From Paenibacillus sp. Root444D2 (GTDB taxonomy: Bacteria > Bacillota > Bacilli > Paenibacillales > NBRC-103111): DNA of 64,000 bases. Positions 27,165 to 36,150 of the stretch are shown piece after piece. Every line of letters starts with the position of its first letter. The stretch's first letter is position 1. Location of the stretch: positions 39,136-103,135 of the forward strand of contig NZ_LMEO01000002.1 of assembly GCF_001426375.1 (NCBI RefSeq), given 5' to 3'. The notes under the pieces are model-generated. The model was not told the DNA's origin. It saw nothing but the letters and a program-made list of their open reading frames with translations, and did no database searches. A program made the position numbers and the translations under genes.

Positions 27165-27644
27165 TTAATTGGCGACCTTCCCAAGCAAATAAATAAGCAA
27201 TTTCTGATTATGGGCGGAAACGCGGCTCAGGTACGAATCCAACAGTTGTTCCCGGATTCTCATACCTCTCTCGCATTCCGCCTTTCCTTTTTCCGTGACG
27301 TTGACCCAAACGATACGGCGGTCCTTCTCATCCCGCTCCCTTGCGATCAATTCACTTTTCTCCATCCGATCTAACAATGTTGTCACAGCTGCAGGCGTTG
27401 TGGATAAATATTCGATTAAATCAGAAGGCTTCATCCGTTCATTCGTCATAAGCAGCTCCAACACGTTAAGCTGTCCTTCTGTAATAGTAGGAGCTAATCC
27501 TACCTCCATCTGGTTTTTCAATTCCTTAGACAATTTCAACCATAGCTTCCCAAATTCATCGGAATACAACCTCATCAACTCGCTTCCAACATCTCCTAAG
27601 GCAAGTATAGCACGCCTTTTCTTTGGTTTAAAGGTTAATGCCAT
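27165..27644 (-). CDS. MarR family transcriptional regulator
   Basis: 159 residues with a winged helix-turn-helix: ITEGQLNVLELLMTNERMKPSDLIEYLSTTPAAVTTLLDRMEKSELIARERDEKDRRIVWVNVTEKG. The acidic-basic wing DEKDRRIVWV is canonical. No convincing ribosome site precedes the ATG at 27644; an AGGAG near 27597 would suit a start around 27575, giving a shorter protein. It converges on the pseudouridine synthase and has no obvious partner gene, so the target is unknown. Confidence 0.88.
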   Translation of the reverse strand: MALTFKPKKRRAILALGDVGSELMRLYSDEFGKLWLKLSKELKNQMEVGLAPTITEGQLNVLELLMTNERMKPSDLIEYLSTTPAAVTTLLDRMEKSELIARERDEKDRRIVWVNVTEKGKAECERGMRIREQLLDSYLSRVSAHNQKLLIYLLGKVAN

Positions 27645-28343
27645 TAATATTTTCAGACAAAAGCTGCACCGTTTGAGACATGCTGTGGCTTGCTGTCGAT
27701 CCCTCCATTACTTTGTCCGTTTAACAAGAAATTGGCCATGCTTCTCGACTTCTTTTAACACCTCGCCCACTACTTACATATACTGTGATCGCAGGTATGT
27801 ACAGATTTTACGAATGAAAACAGTTTCTATGCTTAGTAATTATCACTAAAAGGGGACTATCGATTCCTTCGCACAACTGGTAGGCATAACTCAAAAATCA
27901 ATTTTATAGTCTTTCAGCATCCTCGTGAAGATCGATGGGCTATTTTTGTTGCGAAATGGCTTGTATAGGACCAAATTATTGTACATCACAGACTGTCGAT
28001 TGATTCATTATGCCTCCACACAACCAGACTGGCATTCATAACTCTAAAATGCGATGGTCATTCAGCTAGATAGGCTATAGTAATTACCAATGTTGTATGT
28101 TCTACAACAATTCAAACGCCAAAAGGCCATTTTTCAACTTGAAGTTGCATTTCGTACAACATTTTGAGCACATTTGTTGCAAAATCGCCTATATCGAGCT
28201 CAATTGTTGTACATTGTGCAACACCGATGGGTAAGAGGCCGGATCTAGGCAGTAATTGTTGCACTTTCTGCAACTTCGACGATCTCAAAGGTCTTATTTT
28301 TACGATGATAATTTCTGAAGAAAACTCAAAGGAGTGGTTTAAG
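27645..28343. repeat. Gene-free stretch with four small hairpins (array B)
   Basis: No gene is supported in about 700 bases. In the 3' part, short palindromic modules recur at spacings of about 50 to 60 bases: TGTTGTA-TGTTC-TACAACA near 28093, GTTGCATTTCGTACAAC near 28145, TGTTGTACATTGTGCAACA near 28205 and GTTGCACTTTCTGCAAC near 28258. Each is GTTGYA, a 4- to 7-base loop and TRCAAC. The upstream part (27645-28080) shows nothing clear. Confidence 0.65.
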
Positions 28344-28511
28344 GTGGAAGCTTGGAAAATAGAGCTTGGTAAAAAGGCACTAGAGGCTGGCATAATGAAA
28401 GACCCACAGTGGCTGGATCGATTAGACGAACCGATGCCCCTGTGGGTCCTATTGGAGTTAGCTTTTATGCTCATTGAGAAGCTGGATCCACCTACAGTCA
28501 GCTATGATTGA
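28344..28511 (+). CDS. Small hypothetical protein overlapping parC end
   Basis: 55 residues from a GTG at 28344, 9 bases after AAGGAG; the frame extends further upstream without a site and through the hairpin area. The sequence (EAWKIELGKKALEAGIMKDPQWLDRLDEPMPLWVLLELAFMLIEKL) looks like a helical acidic small protein. Its 3' end overlaps the 3' end of the converging parC by 10 bases. Not recognised. Confidence 0.55.
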   Translation: MEAWKIELGKKALEAGIMKDPQWLDRLDEPMPLWVLLELAFMLIEKLDPPTVSYD

Positions 28512-30943
28512 GGGAATCTCAAGATCTCAACGATCGCATCTGTTTTGGAAACAGGTATAAGTTGTTTACCTTGTGCTTTTCGATCCTCCAGAGGTGCTGT
28601 CTCTGTTGAGAAACGCAGCTTCTCCCCATTACTCATGACAGCCGTAATGAGATAATCCATTTTCACGATAAATGTGCGTATTAACGCTGAACCATTAGGT
28701 CTCACACGCTTGCCTTCTTTAAATTCAAAGGTAAGTATGCCCTTTCCGCCGCGTCCTTGGATGGGATAGTCCACAACTAGGGAACGCTTCGCATACCCGA
28801 GGTCCGAGATGACCAACACTTCTCCCTCATCCCCATAAATCCACTCGGCCGAGACGACCTCATCGTCTTCCTTGAGCTGGATGCCGCGCACACCCGCGGC
28901 CGCACGGCCCATCGGGTTCACTTCCTCCTCACGGAAACGGATACTCATGCCCTGCTTCGTGACAAGCAATATTTCTTTCGTATTGTCACTTAGGTGTACG
29001 CGAAGGACTTCATCACTGTCACCTAGCTTACAAGCAACGATTCCGTTTGAGCGGTTCGTCATATATTCTTTCAGCTCTGTACGCTTCACTTGTCCTTTGC
29101 GTGTGACGAACACAAGCGACTTGGTCGGATCCTCAAAGCCCTTCACTGGAATAACGTTTACTATACGATCTTCCTTGGCAATAGGAATGACATTTACAAT
29201 CGCAGTGCCGTTCTCTTTCCACTTATACTCAGGAACTTGATGGACAGGCAGTAAGTAATATTGACCTTTCTTCGTGAAGATCAACAAGCTTTCGATCGTG
29301 TTCACGTCGAGCAGGAAGCGCAAGTAATCGCCTTCCTTGAGTCCTGTGTTCTCGAGTTCTCCGCCTGAACGTGTGAACGAAAGCTTGCTCGTCCGTTTCA
29401 GGTAACCTTCATTCGACAACGTAACAAGGACGTCTTCCGCGTTGACGAGTACCTCGAGATTAACCTTCAACTCTTCCACTTCGCCTTGAATATCCGAGCG
29501 GCGGTCGATGCCATACTTCTTTCGGATTTCGCCCATTTCATCTTTAATTACGCCTAACAGCTTCTTCAAGCTGCCAAGAATACCACGTAAGTAGGCAATT
29601 GTTTTCTCTACATCTTTCAACTCTTTTTCAAGCGTTGTGATTTCTAAATTCGTTAATCGGTATAATTGCAAAACAAGAATAGCATCTGCTTGTCGCTCCG
29701 AGAATCCAAACTTCTCAACAAGGTTGTTTTGCGCATCTTGCCGATTCTTGGAAGCTTTAATCGTTGCGATAACTTCATCCAAGATGTTAAGAGCTTTAAC
29801 AAGTCCCTCTAATACATGTGCACGGTCTTCGGCTTTCTCAAGCTCGTATTGGGAGCGGAATGTAACAACTTCCTTCTGATGCCCAATATAAGCTTCAAGA
29901 ATTTCACGAATACCCAATTGACGAGGCGCTTTATTCACAATCGCAACCATATTGAAATTATAGGTCACTTGCAAGTCAGTCTTCTTCAGTAAGTAAGCTA
30001 AAATACCCTGGGCATCAGCTTCCTTCTTAAGCTCCACAACAATCCGCAACCCATTACGACCGCTTTCATCGCGTACTTCGGCAATTCCTTCTATTTTCTT
30101 TTCAAGCCGAATGTTCTCCATGGCCGTAACCAGACGAGATTTGACTACTTGATAAGGGATTTCCGTGATGACAATTTGTTGTCTGCCGCCGCGCATATCT
30201 TCTATCGCTGTTTTGGAACGTATGTAAATACGGCCTTTTCCCGTGCGATAAGCTTCGCGAATGCCTTCCTCACCCATGATAATGCCTGAAGTAGGAAAAT
30301 CGGGTCCTTTAACGATCGTCATCAATTCTTCGACGCTGATCTCAGGCTTGTCGATCATGGCTGTGCAAGCATCAATAATTTCACGTAAATTATGCGGTGG
30401 AATTTCCGTTGCGAATCCAGCCGAAATTCCAGTAACACCATTTACCAGTAAGTTCGGATACCGCGCTGGAAGCACGACGGGCTCCTTCGTGGAATTATCG
30501 AAATTATCCTTGAACATGACCGTACGTTTCTCGATATCACGCAGAAGTTCCATTGCGATCTCAGAAAGTCTCGCCTCTGTGTAACGCATAGCTGCCGGTG
30601 GATCATCATCCATGGATCCCCAGTTTCCATGGCCATCCACGAGCGTGTGGCCCATCTTCCACGGCTGCGCCATACGAACCATACCATCATAGATGGAAGC
30701 ATCTCCATGCGGATGGTAATTCCCCATGACATCACCGACGGTTTTGGCCGATTTACGATAAGGTTTATCAGGGGTATTGCCAGAGTCGTACATCGCGTAC
30801 AATACACGTCGTTGTACAGGTTTCAAACCATCCCTTACATCTGGAATCGCGCGATCCTGAATAATATATTTAGAATAACGCCCGAAACGATCGCCAACGA
30901 TCTCCTCCAGATAGGCAGGTAAAAACTCTTCTAATATGCTCAT
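28502..30943 (-). CDS. parC: DNA topoisomerase IV subunit A
   Basis: 813 residues. The N-terminal breakage-reunion domain has KPVQRRVLYAMYD, GNYHPHGDASIYDGMVRMAQ (quinolone-resistance region) and AAMRYTEARLS with the catalytic Tyr. A coiled-coil tower and a C-terminal beta-pinwheel follow (RKGQVKRTELKEY, GMSIRFREEEVNPMGRAAAGVRGI). With ParE it decatenates daughter chromosomes. A GyrA assignment is less likely because of the partner gene just upstream and the ParC-like opening SILEEFLPAYLEEIVGDRFGRYSK. Starts 24 bases after parE. Confidence 0.93.
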   Translation of the reverse strand: MSILEEFLPAYLEEIVGDRFGRYSKYIIQDRAIPDVRDGLKPVQRRVLYAMYDSGNTPDKPYRKSAKTVGDVMGNYHPHGDASIYDGMVRMAQPWKMGHTLVDGHGNWGSMDDDPPAAMRYTEARLSEIAMELLRDIEKRTVMFKDNFDNSTKEPVVLPARYPNLLVNGVTGISAGFATEIPPHNLREIIDACTAMIDKPEISVEELMTIVKGPDFPTSGIIMGEEGIREAYRTGKGRIYIRSKTAIEDMRGGRQQIVITEIPYQVVKSRLVTAMENIRLEKKIEGIAEVRDESGRNGLRIVVELKKEADAQGILAYLLKKTDLQVTYNFNMVAIVNKAPRQLGIREILEAYIGHQKEVVTFRSQYELEKAEDRAHVLEGLVKALNILDEVIATIKASKNRQDAQNNLVEKFGFSERQADAILVLQLYRLTNLEITTLEKELKDVEKTIAYLRGILGSLKKLLGVIKDEMGEIRKKYGIDRRSDIQGEVEELKVNLEVLVNAEDVLVTLSNEGYLKRTSKLSFTRSGGELENTGLKEGDYLRFLLDVNTIESLLIFTKKGQYYLLPVHQVPEYKWKENGTAIVNVIPIAKEDRIVNVIPVKGFEDPTKSLVFVTRKGQVKRTELKEYMTNRSNGIVACKLGDSDEVLRVHLSDNTKEILLVTKQGMSIRFREEEVNPMGRAAAGVRGIQLKEDDEVVSAEWIYGDEGEVLVISDLGYAKRSLVVDYPIQGRGGKGILTFEFKEGKRVRPNGSALIRTFIVKMDYLITAVMSNGEKLRFSTETAPLEDRKAQGKQLIPVSKTDAIVEILRFPQS

Positions 30944-30967
30944 CTTTCATTCACCACTCTTTTTGGT

Positions 30968-32935
30968 CTACTCTACATATTCGGTAAAATCGACGTTCTC
31001 GATAATCCACCGCTTGCGTGGATCTACCTTATCGCCCATTAATGTTGTTACTCGTCTTTCTGCTTTAGCGGGATCTTCAATTTGTACTTGCAGCAAAGTA
31101 CGGCTTTCCGGATTCATCGTCGTTTCCCACAACTGCTCTGGATTCATCTCACCAAGACCCTTATAACGCTGAAGCTCGGTATTCTTACCAAGTTCTTTGA
31201 CAACAACCTGAAGTTGATCGTCCGTCCAAGCGTACTTGTGTCCACCATTCTTGCCTTTTCTTGTCACTTTATAAAGCGGAGGCTGTGCGATGTACACCTT
31301 GCCCTGATCGATTAATGGCTTCATATAGCGGTAAAAGAAGGTCAAAAGCAGGACTTGAATGTGCGCACCGTCTGTGTCTGCATCTGTCATAATAATAATT
31401 TTGCCGTAATTCATTTCTTCTGCTTCGAATTCAGAGCCAACTCCAGCCCCAATAGCTGCGATGATCGCTTTGTACTCGTCATTTTTCATAATATCGAGAA
31501 GCTTGGATTTCTCGGGATTCATCGGTTTTCCTTTGAGCGGTAAAATCGCCTGGTGCTTGGAATCACGCCCTTGCTTCGCTGAACCGCCAGCGGAATCTCC
31601 TTCGACAATGAACAACTCATTGCGCTGCAAATCCTTCGATTGTGCAGGGGTCAGCTTACCATTCAGGTTCGAGCTCTCACTCTTTCCTTTTTTACCGCTG
31701 CGAATTTCTTCCCGCGCTTTACGAGCCGCTTCCCGTGCTTTGGAAGCTTGTACAGCCTTCTTCAGCATCATTTGCGCGATTTGCGGATTTTCCTCCAAGA
31801 AAACTGTCATTTTATCGGAAACGACCGCATCTACAGCACTTCTTGCATTCGCGCTTCCAAGCTGATCTTTCGTTTGACCAACGAATTCAACATCGCCCAT
31901 CTTGATATTGATAACAACCATCATACCTTCCCGAAGGTCGGTACCATCGAGATTTTTTTCTTTTTCTTTGATAATGCCCCCTTTACGGGCATATTCATTC
32001 ATGACGCGTGTATAAGCTGTCTTAAAACCGGTCTCATGGGTACCGCCGCCGCGGGTAGGGATTGAGTTTACGAAGGAAGCGATCGTTTCCGTATAACCAT
32101 CATTGTACTGCAAGGCCACTTCTACTTCGATTTCATCCTTTTCTGAAGCAAAGTGAATCACAGGATGAAGAACGGTTTTCTCTTCGTTCAGGAATTCAAC
32201 AAATTGACTTGCTCCACCCTCATATTGAAAAGTGTCCAACTTATCCGAACGTTCATCTTTCAAGTTAACGAGCAATCCTGAGTTAAGAAAAGCAATTTCT
32301 TGCAAACGTTCTGCTAAAGTATCGTAGTTTATCGTTGTGCCGCCTTGAAATACACGTTTGTCAGGCTTGAAAGTAACTTTCGTACCTGTGCGATTCGTAT
32401 TCCCTACGACCTCGAGTCCGGTAACCGGTTCACCAACATGCTCGATTCCTGCATCGTCGACCCAATATTCAAAGCGCATTTTATGCACTTTGCCATCCCG
32501 GTAAATTTCGACTTCCAGCCATTCGGATAAAGCATTCGTGACCGATGCGCCAACACCATGGAGTCCGCCAGACTTCTTATAGCCTGATCCGCCAAATTTG
32601 CCGCCGGCATGCAAAATTGTAAATACAACTTGTGGAGTTGGTACACCGGTCTTATGCATACCGGTTGGAATCCCCCTGCCATTATCCTGAACCGTAATGG
32701 ACTGATCTTTATGTATCGTCACATTAATCTTGGAACAATGTTTGGCAAGATGCTCGTCAACTGCGTTGTCCACGATCTCCCAGATCAGGTGATGTAGTCC
32801 TGATGCACTTGTACTACCAATATACATCCCTGGTCTTTTACGAACCGCTACAAGACCTTCCAGGACTTGTATATCGTCAGCCTCATAATTCGATGTTGGG
32901 GCTATTCCTTTCGCAAATTCTAGCTGCTCGGACAT
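30968..32935 (-). CDS. parE: DNA topoisomerase IV subunit B
   Basis: 655 residues. GHKL ATPase domain with IVDNAVDEHLAKHC and GRGIPTGMHKTG, a transducer domain, a TOPRIM domain (FIVEGDSAGGSAKQGRDSKHQAILPLKGKPMNPEK, then IMTDADTDGAHIQVLLLTFFYRYM), and the GyrB C-terminal block ELQRYKGLGEMNPEQLWETTMNPE. Forms the A2B2 enzyme with ParC. It begins 28 bases after the ABC permease gene, so it may be transcribed with the transporter genes as well as from its own promoter. Confidence 0.95.
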   Translation of the reverse strand: MSEQLEFAKGIAPTSNYEADDIQVLEGLVAVRKRPGMYIGSTSASGLHHLIWEIVDNAVDEHLAKHCSKINVTIHKDQSITVQDNGRGIPTGMHKTGVPTPQVVFTILHAGGKFGGSGYKKSGGLHGVGASVTNALSEWLEVEIYRDGKVHKMRFEYWVDDAGIEHVGEPVTGLEVVGNTNRTGTKVTFKPDKRVFQGGTTINYDTLAERLQEIAFLNSGLLVNLKDERSDKLDTFQYEGGASQFVEFLNEEKTVLHPVIHFASEKDEIEVEVALQYNDGYTETIASFVNSIPTRGGGTHETGFKTAYTRVMNEYARKGGIIKEKEKNLDGTDLREGMMVVINIKMGDVEFVGQTKDQLGSANARSAVDAVVSDKMTVFLEENPQIAQMMLKKAVQASKAREAARKAREEIRSGKKGKSESSNLNGKLTPAQSKDLQRNELFIVEGDSAGGSAKQGRDSKHQAILPLKGKPMNPEKSKLLDIMKNDEYKAIIAAIGAGVGSEFEAEEMNYGKIIIMTDADTDGAHIQVLLLTFFYRYMKPLIDQGKVYIAQPPLYKVTRKGKNGGHKYAWTDDQLQVVVKELGKNTELQRYKGLGEMNPEQLWETTMNPESRTLLQVQIEDPAKAERRVTTLMGDKVDPRKRWIIENVDFTEYVE

Positions 32936-32963
32936 TGAAGCCCTCCTTTATCTAATATAACCG

Positions 32964-33965
32964 TTAATTCAAAACATCTTTTCGTGAAAATACCGTAAAG
33001 GAAACAATGAGTGAAGCGATCGCCCACACACTTAAAACACTTAGAGAGAAGGTCAAGTCCATCCCTTTTATTGGCGGAAGGCCACCTGTTAAATACTTAG
33101 TTAAGTCTAAATTGACCATAAACAAATATTTCGCAGTTTCCCATGAAGATACCATGTTCGAAAGAATGGTCCCTGATATTAATACGGCAAGCATGACCCC
33201 CATACCTGCTGCAGTGGAACGGATGAGAACGGATAGCATTAGTGACATGAGTGCAACAACTAATGCTGAGAACCAAACCAATCCAAACTCCATGATAAGA
33301 AAGAACCATTGATCAACTGCACGTACAAGACTGAAATCCACTTCCGTACCTGTCAGCTGAATACCTGTAAATACAGGCATCGTCCATCCGTTATAGCCGA
33401 AAACAACACCAGAAATCAAATAACATAAGACACCAGTGGACAATACGGTTAGCGAAGTAAAGAAGACAACCGTAATTAATTTACTCAATAGGATTTTCCA
33501 TCGCCGGACCGGTCTTGTCAACAATAATTTAATAGTCCCCGTAGAATGCTCAGATGATACGATGTCAGCGGAAATGACCATGATAATGAGCGGTATGAAT
33601 AAACCGACCGCATTTTTCACAAACTCGCGTGTAAAAGTAACCGCATTCGGTGTACTCGGATCTACATCCTTTTCAAGATAATAGTTAGCGATTTGAATTT
33701 GCACTCTAAGCTGTTGTTTCCACTCATCCGGCGTTCGAGCCGAGCTTAAACGCTTTTCCCAGTCGGCAATTTTCTGCCGTTGGTCCGCCTTCCAATCCGT
33801 CGTACCAAACTGCTTTTGTGTATTTTGGGCAACTCGCATTTGAGCATAAGTGAACATAGGGATTAATGCAAGAAGTATAAGTAGGATAACATAAAAGCGC
33901 TTTTTCTTAATCATTTTAATACATTCATTCTTGACAAGGGCATATAAACTAAGCAATTCTTTCAC
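32964..33965 (-). CDS. ABC-2 type transporter permease
   Basis: 333 residues. A first membrane segment at about 23-43 is followed by a long extracytoplasmic loop (about 44-130) and five further hydrophobic segments to the C-terminus. The cytoplasmic motif SSEHSTGTIKLLLTRPVRRWKILLSK is the typical ABC-2 element. Partner of the ATPase coded 6 bases upstream. Substrate unknown; such NatA/NatB- or bacitracin-type pairs export small molecules or act in envelope stress. Confidence 0.9.
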   Translation of the reverse strand: MKELLSLYALVKNECIKMIKKKRFYVILLILLALIPMFTYAQMRVAQNTQKQFGTTDWKADQRQKIADWEKRLSSARTPDEWKQQLRVQIQIANYYLEKDVDPSTPNAVTFTREFVKNAVGLFIPLIIMVISADIVSSEHSTGTIKLLLTRPVRRWKILLSKLITVVFFTSLTVLSTGVLCYLISGVVFGYNGWTMPVFTGIQLTGTEVDFSLVRAVDQWFFLIMEFGLVWFSALVVALMSLMLSVLIRSTAAGMGVMLAVLISGTILSNMVSSWETAKYLFMVNLDLTKYLTGGLPPIKGMDLTFSLSVLSVWAIASLIVSFTVFSRKDVLN

Positions 33966-33971
33966 CTTCCC

Positions 33972-34934
33972 CTACTCAATTCTTTCACCTTCGGTTAGGC
34001 TCAAGAACAAATCTTCCAGTGTTGGATTTTTGATTTCTACAGCAAACAGGCTAATTCCTGCTTCCATCAAATGCTGACTTACCTGCGGGACGTTTTCCTT
34101 GTCCATTTGAGTAACGATTTGTTTCACCGCCAAGGGCAAGCCGATTGGACTTTCTTGAGAAATTTCCTCAATGGCGTGCACAAGCGGCGACGCCTCTAAA
34201 AGCCCCTCGGCCTTGTCGGCCGGAGACACGGACCACACCACTTTGCCGCCTTGAGCGACCAAATCATCGACAGCACCCACTTGAATGACTTCACCATGAC
34301 TAATGATGGCAACACGATGGCACATCTGTTGAATCTCGCTGAGCAAGTGACTGGACACAAACAAGCTTAGTCCACCCGCGGCCAAACGCTGAATGAACTC
34401 CCTCATTTCCTTAATTCCCTGTGGATCAAGACCATTCGTAGGCTCGTCCAATATCAACAAACTAGGCCGTCCAAGCAGTGCCTGAGCAATACCGAGTCGT
34501 TGCCGCATACCAAGGGAATAAGTACGAACCTTATCATGAATACGTTGATCCATGGAGACGATCTCAACGACCTCTTGGATTCGTTTATCGTCGACATTCG
34601 GCAGCATTCTTGCAAAATGCTCAAGATTTTCCCAACCTGTCAAATAAGAATATAGCTCGGGATTCTCGACGATACAACCGACATGGCGCATCGCTTGATT
34701 ATGCTCCTTGTGAACATCGTGCCCACAAATCTGAATAGACCCTTCAGTCGGACGTATTAAATCAACGAGCATACGAATCGTCGTTGTTTTGCCTGACCCA
34801 TTGGGTCCTAAGAAACCGAAGATTTCACCTGCGTATACATCAAAAGAAATCCCTTTGATAATCTCTTTATTTTTAATTCGTTTTTTTAAATTTTTCACAG
34901 ATAAAACCGTCGTCGGTACTGCTGCTACTGCCAT
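33972..34934 (-). CDS. ABC transporter ATP-binding protein (BcrA/NatA type)
   Basis: 320 residues. Walker A FLGPNGSGKTTTIRML, Q-loop region, signature YSLGMRQRLGIAQALLG, Walker B SLLILDEPTNGLDPQG and switch His in SSHLLSEIQQMC. A C-terminal extension of about 90 residues is usual in this subfamily. Powers the ABC-2 permease directly downstream; the SGNH hydrolase gene ends 14 bases upstream, suggesting one operon. Confidence 0.94.
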   Translation of the reverse strand: MAVAAVPTTVLSVKNLKKRIKNKEIIKGISFDVYAGEIFGFLGPNGSGKTTTIRMLVDLIRPTEGSIQICGHDVHKEHNQAMRHVGCIVENPELYSYLTGWENLEHFARMLPNVDDKRIQEVVEIVSMDQRIHDKVRTYSLGMRQRLGIAQALLGRPSLLILDEPTNGLDPQGIKEMREFIQRLAAGGLSLFVSSHLLSEIQQMCHRVAIISHGEVIQVGAVDDLVAQGGKVVWSVSPADKAEGLLEASPLVHAIEEISQESPIGLPLAVKQIVTQMDKENVPQVSQHLMEAGISLFAVEIKNPTLEDLFLSLTEGERIE

Positions 34935-34948
34935 CTGCTTGGCCTCCC

Positions 34949-35764
34949 CTACTTTAGAATTTGAACAATCCGATCGGCAATGCGTTCATAGCCGTCCCCG
35001 TTTGGATGAAAATGATCGGCTGAGGACAAATATTTGATCAAATTTTGTTCAAACAAATCATAGGTTGGGACAATGGCCATATGAGGATAACGATTCATCA
35101 TTTCAAAGACACGGTTATTCCAACGCTGTACAATAAGCGAACCTTCTTTTTTGGGATCTAAATCAAGAAAAGGATGATATAAGCCAACATACAACACAGT
35201 TGCATTCGGATTGGCCTTATTAATTGCTTGAATGACCTTATCCATTTTGGCCAGCGCAGGTTCTACGCGTTTCAGCGCACCCTCTGGGTTAAACTCCGTC
35301 TGATTTTCTCCTTTAAAAAGCCCTTCCCCACCAGCAAAAATGTCATTGCCACCAATCGTGAGTAAAATGATATCCGCCTGAGCGAGTGCATCCTGCGTCT
35401 TTTTCAGTGCTAGATCTGAGAGAAGTTGGTCACTCTTATAGCCTGGAATCGCCAGATTATTAAGCACGAATACTGGCTTACCGCTTTCCTTCTCCAGCTT
35501 TTCCCGGACACGTCCAACGTATCCTTTGCCAGTGTTATCACCTGTTCCTGCAGTTAATGAATCTCCAAGTGCAACAATCTGAAGCTTACTTTTACTCTCA
35601 ATCATTGTTTCTTTCTTAGGCGAAGTCGTTACAAGATTGAGGTCTCCGGTTGCTTTGGGAAACCATATTTGATTCGCCGCGTAAGCAAAGCCTACTGCGA
35701 AAACTATCGTAGATATCGAAGCTGTAAGGCCAATTGCGCCCCACATAAAACGAGATGATCTCAA
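34949..35764 (-). CDS. SGNH/GDSL-family lipase/esterase, membrane-anchored or secreted
   Basis: 271 residues from a TTG at 35764, 8 bases after AGGAGG; the frame extends to 35833 without a site. A hydrophobic segment near the N-terminus (GAIGLTASISTIVFAVGFAYA) is a signal anchor or signal peptide. SGNH blocks: ALGDSLTAGTGD (Ser, block I), Gly in block II, LLTIGGNDIF (Asn, block III) and ADHFHPNGDGY (Asp and His, block V). Probably deacylates a lipid or wall polymer outside the cell. First gene of a possible operon with the ABC-2 transporter and parE-parC. Confidence 0.9.
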   Translation of the reverse strand: MRSSRFMWGAIGLTASISTIVFAVGFAYAANQIWFPKATGDLNLVTTSPKKETMIESKSKLQIVALGDSLTAGTGDNTGKGYVGRVREKLEKESGKPVFVLNNLAIPGYKSDQLLSDLALKKTQDALAQADIILLTIGGNDIFAGGEGLFKGENQTEFNPEGALKRVEPALAKMDKVIQAINKANPNATVLYVGLYHPFLDLDPKKEGSLIVQRWNNRVFEMMNRYPHMAIVPTYDLFEQNLIKYLSSADHFHPNGDGYERIADRIVQILK

Positions 35765-35833
35765 GGAAGTCCCCTCCTGCGAATAAATGGCATAATTCAC
35801 TCTAAGAGTATAGCTTCTTGAATAAATTTGCAA

Positions 35834-36150
35834 ACATTACAATACGGATCGGGCCCGCAAGGGATCGTGAGTTACCCGTTTCATTTATTTTGAAAAAGCA
35901 TGCTGCTTTCAAAGAAGCTGGCTCTATTTTATCAAAAATGCGTCTTTGGAGGGCGGCAGCAGCCTGAGACGATTGTTTAGGATGTCTCTTGGTAGTTCAA
36001 CAGCGTATAGGCTGCTGTGATGGCCTATTTTACTCTGAAATCGTGGAGTAGGATGGTAGACAGAGAGCCGTTTTCCGAGATTTCGCTTGGTGATGATATT
36101 AAGAAAACCCTGGCCATTAGCCAGGTCCTTCGATTAACAGCACCTCCTAG
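35834..36150. other. Gene-free stretch with long hairpin and terminator-like stem
   Basis: No gene is supported. CAGCAGCC (35957-35964) can pair with GGCTGCTG (36010-36017), with GAGAC/GTCTC nested inside. CCTGGC-CATTA-GCCAGG at 36109-36125 precedes TTTTC on the minus strand and may act as a terminator shielding the downstream operon from read-through. Confidence 0.45.
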
